Positions 20,146 to 28,976 of a DNA stretch of 64,000 bases are shown one piece after another. The stretch is from NCBI RefSeq assembly GCF_013608025.1, contig NZ_VDLV01000063.1:246-64245 (forward strand). The letters are read 5' to 3'. Position 1 is the stretch's first letter; every line of letters starts with the position of its first letter. A program made the translations under genes and the position numbers. A model generated the notes under the pieces. The model was not told the origin of the DNA. It searched no databases and worked only from the letters and a program-made list of their open reading frames with translations. Source of the stretch: Pseudomonas brassicacearum subsp. neoaurantiaca. Its GTDB lineage: Bacteria; Pseudomonadota; Gammaproteobacteria; Pseudomonadales; Pseudomonadaceae.

Positions 20146-21075
20146 ATGGACCAGCCCACCTCCCGGATCCGATCGCCCTGGCGTACCTGGCTCGATCCCG
20201 TGCAAAACAACCTGCTGTGGGGGCTGACCTTCTGGCTCGGGTTGGCGCTGGTCGCCGCGCTGCTGCTCTACAGCGGCTATAACGCGCTGGTGGGGGCCAA
20301 CCGCCAGAACCTGGGTTATGCAGTGCTGGGCGGCACCTCCGGTTTCGCCGCTACGGCATTGGGCGCGGTGATGGCGGTGGTGTTGCGCGATATCTCCTCG
20401 CGCACCCAGGACATCATGCTGGGGTTCGCTGCCGGGATGATGCTGGCGGCCAGTTCGTTCTCGTTGATCCTGCCGGGCATCGATGCCGCACAGATCATTT
20501 GCGGCAACCAGTTGCTCGCCGCCCTTGTCGTCGTGATCGGCCTGGGGCTGGGCGTCCTGCTGATGATCGGTCTCGACCGGTTCGTGCCCCATGAACATGA
20601 GCTGAGTGGCCGACGCGGTCCCGAGGCCAAGCGCATCAACCGGGTCTGGTTGTTTGTCCTGGCGATCACGCTGCACAACCTGCCGGAGGGCATGGCCATT
20701 GGCGTCAGTTTCGCCAATGGCGACTTCAAGGTCGGCTTGCCCCTGACCACTGCCATCGCCATCCAGGACATTCCCGAAGGCCTCGCCATTGCCATGGCGT
20801 TGCGGGTGACCGGCATCAGTACTCTGCGCGCTGCGTTGATTGCGGTCGGCTCCGGACTGATGGAACCCCTGGGTTCGGTGATCGGCCTGGGCATGTCCTC
20901 CGGCGTGGCCGTGGCTTACCCCATCAGCCTGGGGCTGGCGGCGGGGGCGATGATCTTCGTGGTGTCCCATGAAGTGATCCCGGAAACCCACCGCAACGGC
21001 CACGAAACGCCAGCGACCCTGGGGTTGATGATGGGGTTCGCGGTGATGATGTTCCTGGACACGGCGCTGGGTTGA
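20146..21075 (+). CDS. ZIP-family divalent metal transporter
   Basis: This is a 309-residue inner-membrane protein with about eight membrane segments and a short His-containing loop (VPHEHELSGRRG). The two metal-site helices carry the ZIP signatures HNLPEGMAIG and QDIPEGLAIA, and a further HE pair in VVSHEVIPETH. It probably takes up Zn, Mn or Fe. It starts 108 bases after the manganese catalase; the hairpin GGCGAGGG/CCCTCGCC at 20044-20068 lies between them and may partly separate the transcripts. Confidence 0.88.
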   Translation: MDQPTSRIRSPWRTWLDPVQNNLLWGLTFWLGLALVAALLLYSGYNALVGANRQNLGYAVLGGTSGFAATALGAVMAVVLRDISSRTQDIMLGFAAGMMLAASSFSLILPGIDAAQIICGNQLLAALVVVIGLGLGVLLMIGLDRFVPHEHELSGRRGPEAKRINRVWLFVLAITLHNLPEGMAIGVSFANGDFKVGLPLTTAIAIQDIPEGLAIAMALRVTGISTLRAALIAVGSGLMEPLGSVIGLGMSSGVAVAYPISLGLAAGAMIFVVSHEVIPETHRNGHETPATLGLMMGFAVMMFLDTALG

Positions 21076-21197
21076 ATCGCTCGGCCTGCCCTCTGTCCAG
21101 GCGTCCGCAGATTTCTTGAACATCCGCAAAATCCTCCGAGTCAGTGTTTGAACAGGTGAAGCGCGGCTTCGCCGTTCATTGACCGGAGGATATTGCG

Positions 21198-21698
21198 ATG
21201 GCCAGAAAAACCGTGACGGACCTGTTCATTCACGAACTGTCCGATGTCTACAGCGCCGAAAAACAGATCACCCGCGCCTTGCCGCGCATGGCCCGGGCCA
21301 CCACCAACCCGTTATTGGCCCAGGCGTTCAATGATCACCTCGAAGAGACCCAAGGGCAGATCGAACGCATCGACACCCTGGTGGAAGTGGCGGGCATCAA
21401 GCTCAAGCGCATGAAGTGCATCGCCATGGAAGGGTTGGTGGAAGAGTCCAAGGAGTTGATCGAGGAAATCGACAAAGGCGCGGTGCTCGATGCGGGGCTG
21501 ATCGGCGCGGCACAAAAAGTCGAGCATTATGAAATCGCCAGCTACGGCACATTGATCGCGATGGCCAAGCATTTGAACCTGGGCGATGAAGTGGTCGGTT
21601 TGCTGCTGGCGACCCTCAAGGAAGAAAAAGCCACCGACGAGAAACTGTCGAAGATTGCCGAACAGGGCGGCAACCAGGCGGCGACGATGGAATCCTGA
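21198..21698 (+). CDS. yciF: Ferritin-like DUF892 protein (YciF type)
   Basis: This 166-residue four-helix protein is closest to YciF: MARKTVTDLFIHELSDVYSAEKQI at the N-terminus and VEHYEIASYGTLIAMAKHL near the C-terminus. Glu and His residues on four helices suggest a di-metal centre, as in ferritin-like folds. GACCGGAGG lies just before the ATG. It is the second member of the family in this block; the two differ strongly in sequence, so they are not a recent duplication. Confidence 0.88.
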   Translation: MARKTVTDLFIHELSDVYSAEKQITRALPRMARATTNPLLAQAFNDHLEETQGQIERIDTLVEVAGIKLKRMKCIAMEGLVEESKELIEEIDKGAVLDAGLIGAAQKVEHYEIASYGTLIAMAKHLNLGDEVVGLLLATLKEEKATDEKLSKIAEQGGNQAATMES

Positions 21699-21717
21699 TG
21701 GCGACATAACCGCTTTT

Positions 21718-21828
21718 GTGGCGAGGGAGCTTGCTCCCGCTGGACTGCGCAGCAGGCCCTAGGTTTTCGGACCTGGCGCGATCATAGGGGCTGCTTCGCA
21801 CCCCAGCGGGAGCAAGCTCCCTCGCCAC
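21718..21828. repeat. REPIN, type 2 (GTGGCGAGGGAGCTTGCTCCCGCTGG)
   Basis: Inverted copies of GTGGCGAGGGAGCTTGCTCC lie around a variable loop. It takes up most of the 309-base gap 21699-22007, in which I see no gene. Confidence 0.85.
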
Positions 21829-22007
21829 GGGTTCGGTGTAGAAAAATTCTTCAAACCACTCCCAACGACCACCCAGCGTCCAGCCCTCAAACTCATTTGA
21901 ACTCAGCTCCCGCGCGTCCCGTCACTTGTTCTGAGAGGCACTTAATCGGGCATCGCCACGGCGGTTGCCTGTTGTTGAGTTTTTCATCACGGAGGCGATG
22001 GACAGAC

Positions 22008-22658
22008 ATGACTATCCCGGACAATAACCCCGAACGACAAAGCGACACTTCAAGCCATGGGCGACCAGAAGAGTCGTTGCATGACATCAAGGATGACGTG
22101 AACGAAGCCATCGGCAGCGCCCGCGAACGGGCCGATGCGCATTTTGGCCAATACCGCGATACCGCGGCGGACCAGATCGATGCACTGGCGCGTGGCGCCA
22201 AGTCCGCCATGTCGGAACTTGAAGCCAACGACACGCTTGGCTTGTCGCATTACCTGGCAGACGTGGCCGATAGCATGAGTGGCTTGGCCGGCACGTTGCG
22301 CAACAAGAGCGCCGAGCAATTGCTGCAGGACGGCTCTCGCCTGGCGCGGGAAAACCCCGGCCTGTTCCTCGCCGGCAGCATCGCGGTGGGGTTCGGACTG
22401 TCGCGGTTTCTCAAGGCTGGCACCTCGCCGGTCGCCACCGAAGTCGACGACCCCGCCGCCGGACATTCGACTCCCCCCGCTGGCGGGTTCAGCGCGCAGT
22501 CGTTCGACCCGGTGCCTGACCCGATCGGTCCTGGCGCCGCCACGAGCAGTGGCCTGGCCACCGGCGTCACCCCGACGTCACCCAGCGTCCAGGACCATCC
22601 CAGTGATTTCGTCACCGGTTCGTTCCCCGGCTCGGCCAATACCAGAGGAGAATTGTGA
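22008..22658 (+). CDS. DUF883-like stress/membrane-anchored protein
   Basis: This is a 216-residue protein. The N-terminal half is helical and charged (DIKDDVNEAIGSARERADAHF) and is followed by one membrane segment (about 120-140, NPGLFLAGSIAVGFGLSRFL). The C-terminal tail is Pro/Ser/Thr-rich and probably disordered. The organisation recalls DUF883/ElaB-type ribosome- or membrane-associated proteins but the match is loose. Its stop overlaps the next start by one base (TGATG), so it is translationally coupled to the holin-6-like gene. Confidence 0.72.
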   Translation: MTIPDNNPERQSDTSSHGRPEESLHDIKDDVNEAIGSARERADAHFGQYRDTAADQIDALARGAKSAMSELEANDTLGLSHYLADVADSMSGLAGTLRNKSAEQLLQDGSRLARENPGLFLAGSIAVGFGLSRFLKAGTSPVATEVDDPAAGHSTPPAGGFSAQSFDPVPDPIGPGAATSSGLATGVTPTSPSVQDHPSDFVTGSFPGSANTRGEL

Positions 22659-23089
22659 TGAATCGACCTGACCCAGATATCCAGCGTTCCGCCGGGACCT
22701 CGGTGCCCGAAAACGATGCCTCGGTCGTGGGGCTGCTTCGGCAGCTGACCCACGAAGTCCCCTCGCTGTTCACCAAGGAACTGGCGCTGGCCAAGGCAGA
22801 GTTCCAGGCCAGCCTCAACACGTTGAAGGCGGGTATCGCCGGGGTGGCCGGTGGCGCGATGGTGCTGATGGCCGGTTTCATCATCCTGCTGATGGCGGTG
22901 GTGTATGGCCTGAGCACGATGATGGCGCCGTGGCTGGCCGCGCTGATCGTCGGTGTCGTGGTGATGATCATCGGTTTCGTCATGGTGCAATCCGGCAAGA
23001 AACAGTTCGAACCGTCCCATTTCAAGCCTGACCGAACGCTCGACGCCTTGAACAAAGATCAGGAAGCCCTGCGGAGGAAAGCCTCATGA
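22658..23089 (+). CDS. Holin superfamily 6 (YqjE-type) membrane protein
   Basis: This is a 143-residue protein. An amphipathic helix (about 22-55, SVVGLLRQLTHEVPSLFTKELALAK) is followed by two membrane segments (58-80 and 88-108) and a charged C-terminus. This is the layout of the YqjE/Actinobacteria holin-X family; despite the name, no phage genes are nearby. It sits between DUF883-like and DUF3618 genes, a trio resembling yqjCDE of enterobacteria, which is stress-regulated. AGAGGAG precedes the ATG. Confidence 0.8.
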   Translation: MNRPDPDIQRSAGTSVPENDASVVGLLRQLTHEVPSLFTKELALAKAEFQASLNTLKAGIAGVAGGAMVLMAGFIILLMAVVYGLSTMMAPWLAALIVGVVVMIIGFVMVQSGKKQFEPSHFKPDRTLDALNKDQEALRRKAS

Positions 23090-23895
23090 AGGATGAATTC
23101 AACACCGAATCGCAAAAGAGCCCGGAGACCATCGAGCGCGAGATTGATGAGCAGCGCGCCCATATCAGCCATATCGTCGATGCCTTGGGCAGCAAATTCA
23201 CCCCCGGGCAAATGCTTGACCAGGCGTTGGGCCTGGTGAAGGGCAATGGCGCGGAGTTCTTCGGCAACCTGGGCACGACGGTACGCAACAACCCGGTGCC
23301 GACCGTGCTCACCACGGTTGGCCTGTGCTGGTTGATGCTCGGCCAGAACCACCCGCCCCGGGTCGGTTATCGCGTCGGTCCCGACCAGGACGGCAGCGAT
23401 TGGAGCGAGGGGCTTGCGAGTGGCCTGGGCAGTGCCAGGAATCATCTGCACGACACCACCGACTCCTTGCGCGAAGGCTTCCATCACCTCAAGGACAAGG
23501 CCTCGCACCTGGCCGATGATTTGAGCGCCAGCGCTCGTCATGCCCGCAGCCGTGCGCATGAAACGGGAGATCGCATGACCCAGGGCTCCCATGATCTGGG
23601 GGATCAGTTCAGCCGCCTGCTCAAGGAACAGCCGTTGATGATGGCGGCTGCGGGTATCGCCCTTGGCGCGATGCTGGGTGCGGCCTTGCCGAGTACCTCC
23701 ACCGAGCAGCGAGTCATGGGCAAGACCAGCGCCGGGCTGAGCGACAAGGCCAGGCAAAAGGCTCGCGAGGGCTATGAAACGGTGCGCGACACGGTGAGCA
23801 AGACCACCGAGCACCGTGACGAGCCGACGGTCACGCCGGCCCACGAACGGGCGCACTCCGGTGCGGACTTGTCCGGCGGGCTGGGTACTCCGTAG
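23086..23895 (+). CDS. DUF3618 domain membrane protein
   Basis: This is a 269-residue protein. The N-terminus has the DUF3618 pattern (SPETIEREIDEQRAHISHIV), then a membrane segment at about 74-86 (PTVLTTVGLCWLMLG). A long helical region rich in His, Asp and Arg follows, with a second hydrophobic glycine-zipper stretch near 180-200 (MMAAAGIALGAMLGAAL). Its start overlaps the previous stop (ATGA), so it is coupled to it. The role is unknown; the three-gene unit probably acts at the inner membrane under stress. Confidence 0.82.
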   Translation: MKDEFNTESQKSPETIEREIDEQRAHISHIVDALGSKFTPGQMLDQALGLVKGNGAEFFGNLGTTVRNNPVPTVLTTVGLCWLMLGQNHPPRVGYRVGPDQDGSDWSEGLASGLGSARNHLHDTTDSLREGFHHLKDKASHLADDLSASARHARSRAHETGDRMTQGSHDLGDQFSRLLKEQPLMMAAAGIALGAMLGAALPSTSTEQRVMGKTSAGLSDKARQKAREGYETVRDTVSKTTEHRDEPTVTPAHERAHSGADLSGGLGTP

Positions 23896-23966
23896 GCGGG
23901 CAGGGCGCGGCGCGGGATGAATCTTGCGTCGCGCCTGTCGATACACCGATCCAAGGGAGGCGGCGC

Positions 23967-25373
23967 ATGAAACGTCAGGTCCCGTTCACCGGTCATCTGG
24001 TCTTCATCGGCTTCGGCTCTATCGCCCGGGCCACCTTGCCCTTGCTGCTGGGGCAGGACCACATCAAGGTCGAGCAGATCACCGTGATCGCCCCGGTGAT
24101 CGAGCAGAACATCTGGTTCAAGGAGCGGGGCATCCAGTTTGTCCGCAAGGCGCTGACCGAGCACAACTTCACGCAAATCCTCGATCGCTTCGTCAAGCCC
24201 GGTGACTTCATCGTCAACCTGTCGGTGGAGGTCAGTTCACTGGCTGTCATCGAATACGCCTTCGACAAAGGTGCGTTGTACCTGGACACCTGCGTCGAGC
24301 CGTGGGCCGGCGGCTACAGTGACCCACAGTTGGACCCGTCCCATCGCACCAATTACGCATTGCGCTACCAGGTCCTCGGTCTGCGCAAGAAATTAGGCAG
24401 AGGGCCGACAGCAGTGGTCGCCCACGGCGCCAACCCTGGCTTGATCACGCATCTGCTCAAGGCCGGCCTGATGGAGTTGGCCGTGCAGTTGGACCAACCG
24501 TTGCCTGAGACCCGTGGTGGTGTCGACTGGGCCAGGTTGTGCATGGAGCTGGGGATCAAGGTCATTCATTTTGCCGAGCGCGATACCCAGCGTTCCCACC
24601 TTCCCAAGGAGGACGATGAGTTCGTCAACACCTGGTCGGTGGAAGGCTTTATCAGCGAAGGCAGCCAACCGGCGGAGCTGGGGTGGGGCAGCCATGAACG
24701 TACCTGGCCGGCGTCTGCGCGGCGCCATCGTTTCGGCAGCCGCAACGCGATCTATCTGGAGCGGGCGAGTGCCAGCGTTCTGGTAAAGACCTGGACACCC
24801 GTGGGCGGCCCTTGCCTGGGCCTGATGATCACCCACCATGAAACCGCTTCGACGGCCGACTTGCTCACCGTCAAGGATCAACGAAAACTGGTCTATCGAC
24901 CGACCCTGCATTACGCCTATCACCCTTGCAATGACGCGTTGCTGTCGGTTCACGAACTGATCGGTCGAGGCTGGCAGACACAAACCCGGCAACGCACCCT
25001 CAACGGTGAAATCGACAGCGGTGGGATCGATGCCCTGGGCGTGCTGTTCATGGGGCATGACTTGAATGCCTACTGGTTTGGCTCGCTGTTGAGCATCGAC
25101 GAAGCCCGTGCGCTGGTGCCCTTCAACAACGCCACCAGCCTGCAAGTGGCGGCGGGGGTGTTGTCGGGGATCGTCTGGGCGATCGAGCATCCGGATCGTG
25201 GCATCGTCGAGCCCGAACAGATGGATCATGAGCGTGTGCTGGAAATCGCCAGGCCGTACCTTGGCACGCTGGTTGGACAGCGCACCGATTGGACGCCAGG
25301 TGGCGTCGCTCACAAATCCTCGGCGGAAGGCGCCGCTGACGACTGGCAATTCGAGCACTTCACCCGGCTTTAA
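23967..25373 (+). CDS. hss: Homospermidine synthase
   Basis: Hss makes sym-homospermidine from putrescine (or spermidine plus putrescine) with NAD. The 468-residue protein has the NAD-binding loop FIGFGSIA at 13-20 and the saccharopine-dehydrogenase-like fold. Conserved family segments include VEPWAGGYSDP, GANPGLITHL and ITHHETASTADLL. AGGGAGG precedes the ATG. The gene lies 71 bases after the DUF3618 gene on the same strand; polyamine synthesis fits the stress setting. Confidence 0.92.
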   Translation: MKRQVPFTGHLVFIGFGSIARATLPLLLGQDHIKVEQITVIAPVIEQNIWFKERGIQFVRKALTEHNFTQILDRFVKPGDFIVNLSVEVSSLAVIEYAFDKGALYLDTCVEPWAGGYSDPQLDPSHRTNYALRYQVLGLRKKLGRGPTAVVAHGANPGLITHLLKAGLMELAVQLDQPLPETRGGVDWARLCMELGIKVIHFAERDTQRSHLPKEDDEFVNTWSVEGFISEGSQPAELGWGSHERTWPASARRHRFGSRNAIYLERASASVLVKTWTPVGGPCLGLMITHHETASTADLLTVKDQRKLVYRPTLHYAYHPCNDALLSVHELIGRGWQTQTRQRTLNGEIDSGGIDALGVLFMGHDLNAYWFGSLLSIDEARALVPFNNATSLQVAAGVLSGIVWAIEHPDRGIVEPEQMDHERVLEIARPYLGTLVGQRTDWTPGGVAHKSSAEGAADDWQFEHFTRL

Positions 25374-25445
25374 CCGCTGCGGACCGACCCGATTCCATCA
25401 GCCTATACTCAGTCTGTGATCCCTTGAGGTTGGGGTGGCGCCGTC

Positions 25446-26465
25446 GTGCTGCGTTCTCTGATGCTGGCCGTGATGCTCGTTCTGGCGGGGTGCGCCACGT
25501 CGCAGCGCGGCCAGCAGGTCGCCACGGTGGCGATTTCCCAGGATACCTGGCGACAGGTCGATCGGCTTATCATTGCCGCTTCGAAAAGCGCTACCGATCA
25601 GGCTCAGGTTTATGCCCGCGGCTCGATGGAGCATTGGCGGGTGCTGGTGTATGAACGCACCGAGGCAGCCTTCATTCCGTGGTTCAGCAGCTACTGGACT
25701 CAGGAATGGATGGCCGTGAAGGTCAGTTGGTACTCAGCCAGTGCCAAGGGCGAAGCGGATTCTGCGGCCAGGCGCCTGGCGGTTTACCTGCAAGAACAGT
25801 ATCGCGAGCAAGTGCTGGAACCGGTGGCGCTGGAAATCGATCCCGAAGCGATCAGGGCCAACGCGACACGTTATTACCTGCGCTTGCTCAATCAACAGAT
25901 CCAGGTGATTGCCCAGCGCCATAGCATCCCGGCTGAATTGATGAACCGGCGCTTGCATGGCATCAGGGCCATCAACCTCGGCCCGCCAGCGGCGCGCAAT
26001 GCGTCGTTGTACGAGATGGTCCACACCGAACCGATCGATACACTGCCGGCCTATGCGGCGCTGATCGACCATGTCGACAAGGCCGCCGACACTGGTTCAG
26101 GTCCGTCCGACGCGGTGATCGCCACGGTGGCGCAACGCACCAGTGAAAAAATCGAAGCGCAATTTGCCACGCGTGGGGCGACCGGCGCGGCGGCGGCCGT
26201 GGCCGGAAAAGCGGCTGGGGCACTGATTTCGGTGGGAGTCGCGGGCATCCGCGCGATGATCCACGAGGGCGAACGGCCGGAAATGGAAGCGCAAATCCGC
26301 AAGAGCCTGAGCACGGCGTTTGACGAAGCCTGGTTCAAGTCCCTCAAGCATCCCCTCAGCGGGGTTATGGCCGCGGTGTATTACCTGGCCGGGGAAATCG
26401 ACAGCAACCTGGTGGAAGCGGACCTCGACAATCGGCCGGCGGAGCTGCCTGCCATTGCGCCTTGA
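25446..26465 (+). CDS. Uncharacterised lipoprotein
   Basis: This is a 339-residue protein with a short lipoprotein signal ending LVLAGC (Cys 16), so it is probably anchored in the outer or inner membrane. The mature part is largely helical. It has an Ala/Gly-rich hydrophobic stretch at about 240-270 (GATGAAAAVAGKAAGALISV) that could be a membrane hairpin. No catalytic motif is recognised. The GTG start at 25446 is chosen to keep the basic residue before the signal core; an ATG at 25461 would remove it. Confidence 0.75.
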   Translation: MLRSLMLAVMLVLAGCATSQRGQQVATVAISQDTWRQVDRLIIAASKSATDQAQVYARGSMEHWRVLVYERTEAAFIPWFSSYWTQEWMAVKVSWYSASAKGEADSAARRLAVYLQEQYREQVLEPVALEIDPEAIRANATRYYLRLLNQQIQVIAQRHSIPAELMNRRLHGIRAINLGPPAARNASLYEMVHTEPIDTLPAYAALIDHVDKAADTGSGPSDAVIATVAQRTSEKIEAQFATRGATGAAAAVAGKAAGALISVGVAGIRAMIHEGERPEMEAQIRKSLSTAFDEAWFKSLKHPLSGVMAAVYYLAGEIDSNLVEADLDNRPAELPAIAP

Positions 26466-26475
26466 TCAGTATTTG

Positions 26476-26670
26476 CTAGTCAGACCCCAGCGTGACGCGG
26501 CAACCCTTGCGATGGCGTATCTGTTCGTCCGTAGGACGTTCCTTGACGAATTCGAAGCGCGGTTCGCCTTCGCTGTAGATCACCAGCCACCCCCATTCCA
26601 GTTCGCTCTCATCCTGCCCGGGCTGGGGCGGCGCGGCCCACCAGGGTTCTTTTTGCATGATCTGGCGCAT
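26476..26670 (-). CDS. Small conserved hypothetical protein
   Basis: This is a 64-residue protein rich in Trp, Pro and Glu (KEPWWAAPPQPGQDE, ELEWGWLVIYSEGEP). A strong AGGAGG box precedes the ATG by about six bases, the main reason for calling it a gene. It is convergent with the lipoprotein gene, only ten bases away. No family or function is recognised. Confidence 0.65.
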   Translation of the reverse strand: MRQIMQKEPWWAAPPQPGQDESELEWGWLVIYSEGEPRFEFVKERPTDEQIRHRKGCRVTLGSD

Positions 26671-26765
26671 CGTGTACCTCCTGCCGGTTGATCCTTGACT
26701 ATAGACCGCCGGATTTCGCGACTAGCGCCCGCGCCACTTTTTGAAACCCATGGACGGACGCTTTT

Positions 26766-26891
26766 GTGGCGAGGGAGCTTGCTCCCGCTGGGCCGCGCAG
26801 CGTCCCCTCATCCAATCGCTCGGTCTGTCCGGTTGCGGCGACCAGCAAGGAGGCTGTTCCACAGCCCAGCGGGAGCAAGCTCCCTCGCCAC
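26766..26891. repeat. REPIN, type 2
   Basis: Inverted GTGGCGAGGGAGCTTGCTCCCGCTGG copies lie around a loop of about 75 bases. It occupies the gap between the small minus-strand gene and glutaminase; nothing else is seen there. Confidence 0.85.
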
Positions 26892-26989
26892 GGTTTTTTT
26901 GGCCAACCCAGTGTGCTCTGATTCGCCTGACCAGCGTCTAGCGTCTGTATCCCCGCACTCGAACGGGGAATGACGGGACCCCTGCGCAT

Positions 26990-27898
26990 ATGCAAGCACT
27001 GTTGAACGAGATCCTCGATGCGGTTCGCCCCCTGATCGGTCAGGGCAAGGTGGCCAACTACATTCCCGCCCTCGGCACCGTGGCGGCCAATCAGTTGGGC
27101 ATTGCCGTGTATAGCAATGATGGCGAGATGTATTGCGCGGGCGACGCCGCAACGCCTTTCTCAGTGCAGAGTATTTCCAAGGTGTTCAGCCTGGTGCAGG
27201 CGATCGAGCATTCCGGCGAGGCCATCTGGGAGCGCCTGGGCCATGAGCCGTCCGGCCAGCCGTTCAACTCCCTGGTACAACTGGAATTCGAGCGCGGTCG
27301 GCCGCGTAATCCGTTCATCAACGCTGGCGCGCTGGTGATCTGCGATATCAACCAATCGCGCTTCGCCGCTCCCGCATTGTCGATGCGCGATTTCGTCCGA
27401 CGGCTGTCGGGCAATCCCCAGGTGATGGTCGATGGCAAGGTCGCCGAGTCGGAATACCAGCACCGGGCCCGCAATGCGGCGATGGCCTATCTGATGCAAT
27501 CCTTCGGCAACTTCCATAACGATGTGGAAGCGGTGCTGCGCAGTTACTTCAGCCATTGCGCGCTGCGAATGAACTGCATCGACCTGGCCCGGGCGTTTTG
27601 CTTTCTTGCCAATGACGGTTTCTGCAAGCACAGCGGCGAGCAGATCCTCAGCGCTCGCCAGACCCAGCAAGTCAATTCCATCATGGCCACCAGCGGCCTT
27701 TACGACGAGGCGGGCAACTTCGCCTATCGTGTCGGCCTGCCGGGCAAGAGCGGTGTGGGCGGCGGGATCGTCGCCGTGGTGCCAGGGCAGTTCACGGTCT
27801 GCGTCTGGTCGCCGGAGCTCAACGCGGCCGGCAACTCCCTGGCCGGCATGGCGGCGCTGGAATTGCTTAGCCAACGGATTGGCTGGTCGGTGTTCTAG
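26990..27898 (+). CDS. glsB: Glutaminase
   Basis: This is a serine-type glutaminase of the beta-lactamase-like fold, 302 residues, converting glutamine to glutamate and ammonia. The active-site motif S61-x-x-K64 lies in VQSISKVFS. Other conserved parts are NPFINAGAL, YNDV-like NFHNDVEAVL and the glycine-rich KSGVGGG near the C-terminus. No signal peptide is visible, so it is cytoplasmic. It is a single-gene unit ended by a strong terminator. Confidence 0.92.
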   Translation: MQALLNEILDAVRPLIGQGKVANYIPALGTVAANQLGIAVYSNDGEMYCAGDAATPFSVQSISKVFSLVQAIEHSGEAIWERLGHEPSGQPFNSLVQLEFERGRPRNPFINAGALVICDINQSRFAAPALSMRDFVRRLSGNPQVMVDGKVAESEYQHRARNAAMAYLMQSFGNFHNDVEAVLRSYFSHCALRMNCIDLARAFCFLANDGFCKHSGEQILSARQTQQVNSIMATSGLYDEAGNFAYRVGLPGKSGVGGGIVAVVPGQFTVCVWSPELNAAGNSLAGMAALELLSQRIGWSVF

Positions 27899-27911
27899 TT
27901 TCCCGTTGCAC

Positions 27912-27951
27912 AAAAAAGGGCCCGCTCCTGAGTCAGGAGCGGGCCCTTTTT
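27912..27951. terminator. Bidirectional Rho-independent terminator
   Basis: GGGCCCGCTCCTGA pairs with TCAGGAGCGGGCCC, preceded by six As and followed by five Ts. It serves both glsB and the convergent gene at 27964. Confidence 0.92.
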
Positions 27952-27963
27952 GTTTGTGGAATA

Positions 27964-28293
27964 TCAGCAGAGGCGGTCGATGACCCGGACCTCAGGCGAG
28001 TGCTGCACCGATTGCCAGGCTTGGGTCAGCGTTTGCAGCACGCGGCCCATGTAGTCTTTATCAGCGGCGGCTTTCTTGCCGACGTAGCCTTGGCCACGAC
28101 GGTACATCTTCAGCCGGGCACACAAGTCTTGCTGGTGCTTGTCGAATTCGTCTTCCTGGGTGAAAGGCGACAGGCAGTCCATATGAACCTGGCCGGTCTT
28201 GCTGATCCACAGGATATGGCTATCCAGGCTGTCCTTGTGTGCTGCGAACATGCGAGCCAGTTCATCAATAGATGGTTGATTGTTCAGATTCAT
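27964..28293 (-). CDS. Conserved hypothetical protein
   Basis: This is a 109-residue soluble protein (PSIDELARMFAAHKDSLDSH, LWISKTGQVHMDCL) with a mixed alpha/beta pattern and a basic C-terminal half (MYRRGQGYVGKKAA). A GGGG-containing site lies before the ATG. It faces glutaminase across the shared terminator. No family is recognised; the composition looks native to the genome. Confidence 0.7.
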   Translation of the reverse strand: MNLNNQPSIDELARMFAAHKDSLDSHILWISKTGQVHMDCLSPFTQEDEFDKHQQDLCARLKMYRRGQGYVGKKAAADKDYMGRVLQTLTQAWQSVQHSPEVRVIDRLC

Positions 28294-28976
28294 GTGTAAG
28301 CCCCTTGACCATTTGGTTGATCTGTCTGGTGGTTCGCAAAACTTCGCTGTTCGGTAAGTACCTGCCTGATACCGAAATCAGGCCGTCAGCGTTCGTCCGC
28401 CGGACTCGGCGGGTTCGTGCATCGGTTGTGTAGTGTTAATCGAAGGGCTGCTACGCAAATGCGCTACAACGAGGAGAAACAGCGAAGAATCTTCAGGCCA
28501 GTGTCGACTTTCGAGGGTCGAGCCCATGCGTCATGAGGATTGATCGCCAGCGTTTCTCGTCCTTGTCACCGGACGGTCATGCCAGGTCAGCACCTTCAAT
28601 CTGCCTTGTGGGCAGTCCCTTATCCAAAAAAACAGCTCGGCGGTCAGACGAGCTTGCTCAAACATTTGCCTGTACTCCCGATCGGGGAGACGTCTGCATC
28701 ATGCAAGGCGAAATCGGAGGCGTCAACGGTTTTGTAGTGATTATTTTTAGTCACTACATATTGTCGGACAAAAGGGTTTGGGTATGAGAAACCAGCTGCG
28801 GTTGGGTAACCCAATCCTTGATGAGGGATTTATTCGTGGCGAGGGGATTTATCCCCGTTGGGTCGCGAAGCGGCCCTCTGCATTTCATCAGAAGCACTGC
28901 GGTGCCAGTTGTTTTTGGGTGCGCTTCGCACCCCAGCGGGGATAAATCCCCTCGCCACAGAAGACCTTCTTTGAGT
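28294..28976. other. 683-base intergenic region
   Basis: No convincing gene lies here. It holds the inverted repeat GTAGTGA...TCACTAC (28734-28740/28751-28757) with an AT-rich spacer, and a type 1 REPIN. A short plus-strand frame at 28533-28787 has no ribosome-binding site and unusual composition. Confidence 0.5.
28836..28958. repeat. REPIN, type 1
   Basis: Inverted GTGGCGAGGGGATTTATCCCC copies lie around a loop, 19 bases after the topB stop on the minus strand. Confidence 0.85.

Noticed and set aside
22658..23089. Holin-like gene as a sign of prophage
   Set aside because: It belongs to the YqjE-type family and sits in a cellular stress operon. No other phage gene is near.
28533..28787. 84-codon plus-strand frame in the gap before topB
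   Set aside because: No ribosome-binding site, and a composition unlike nearby proteins.
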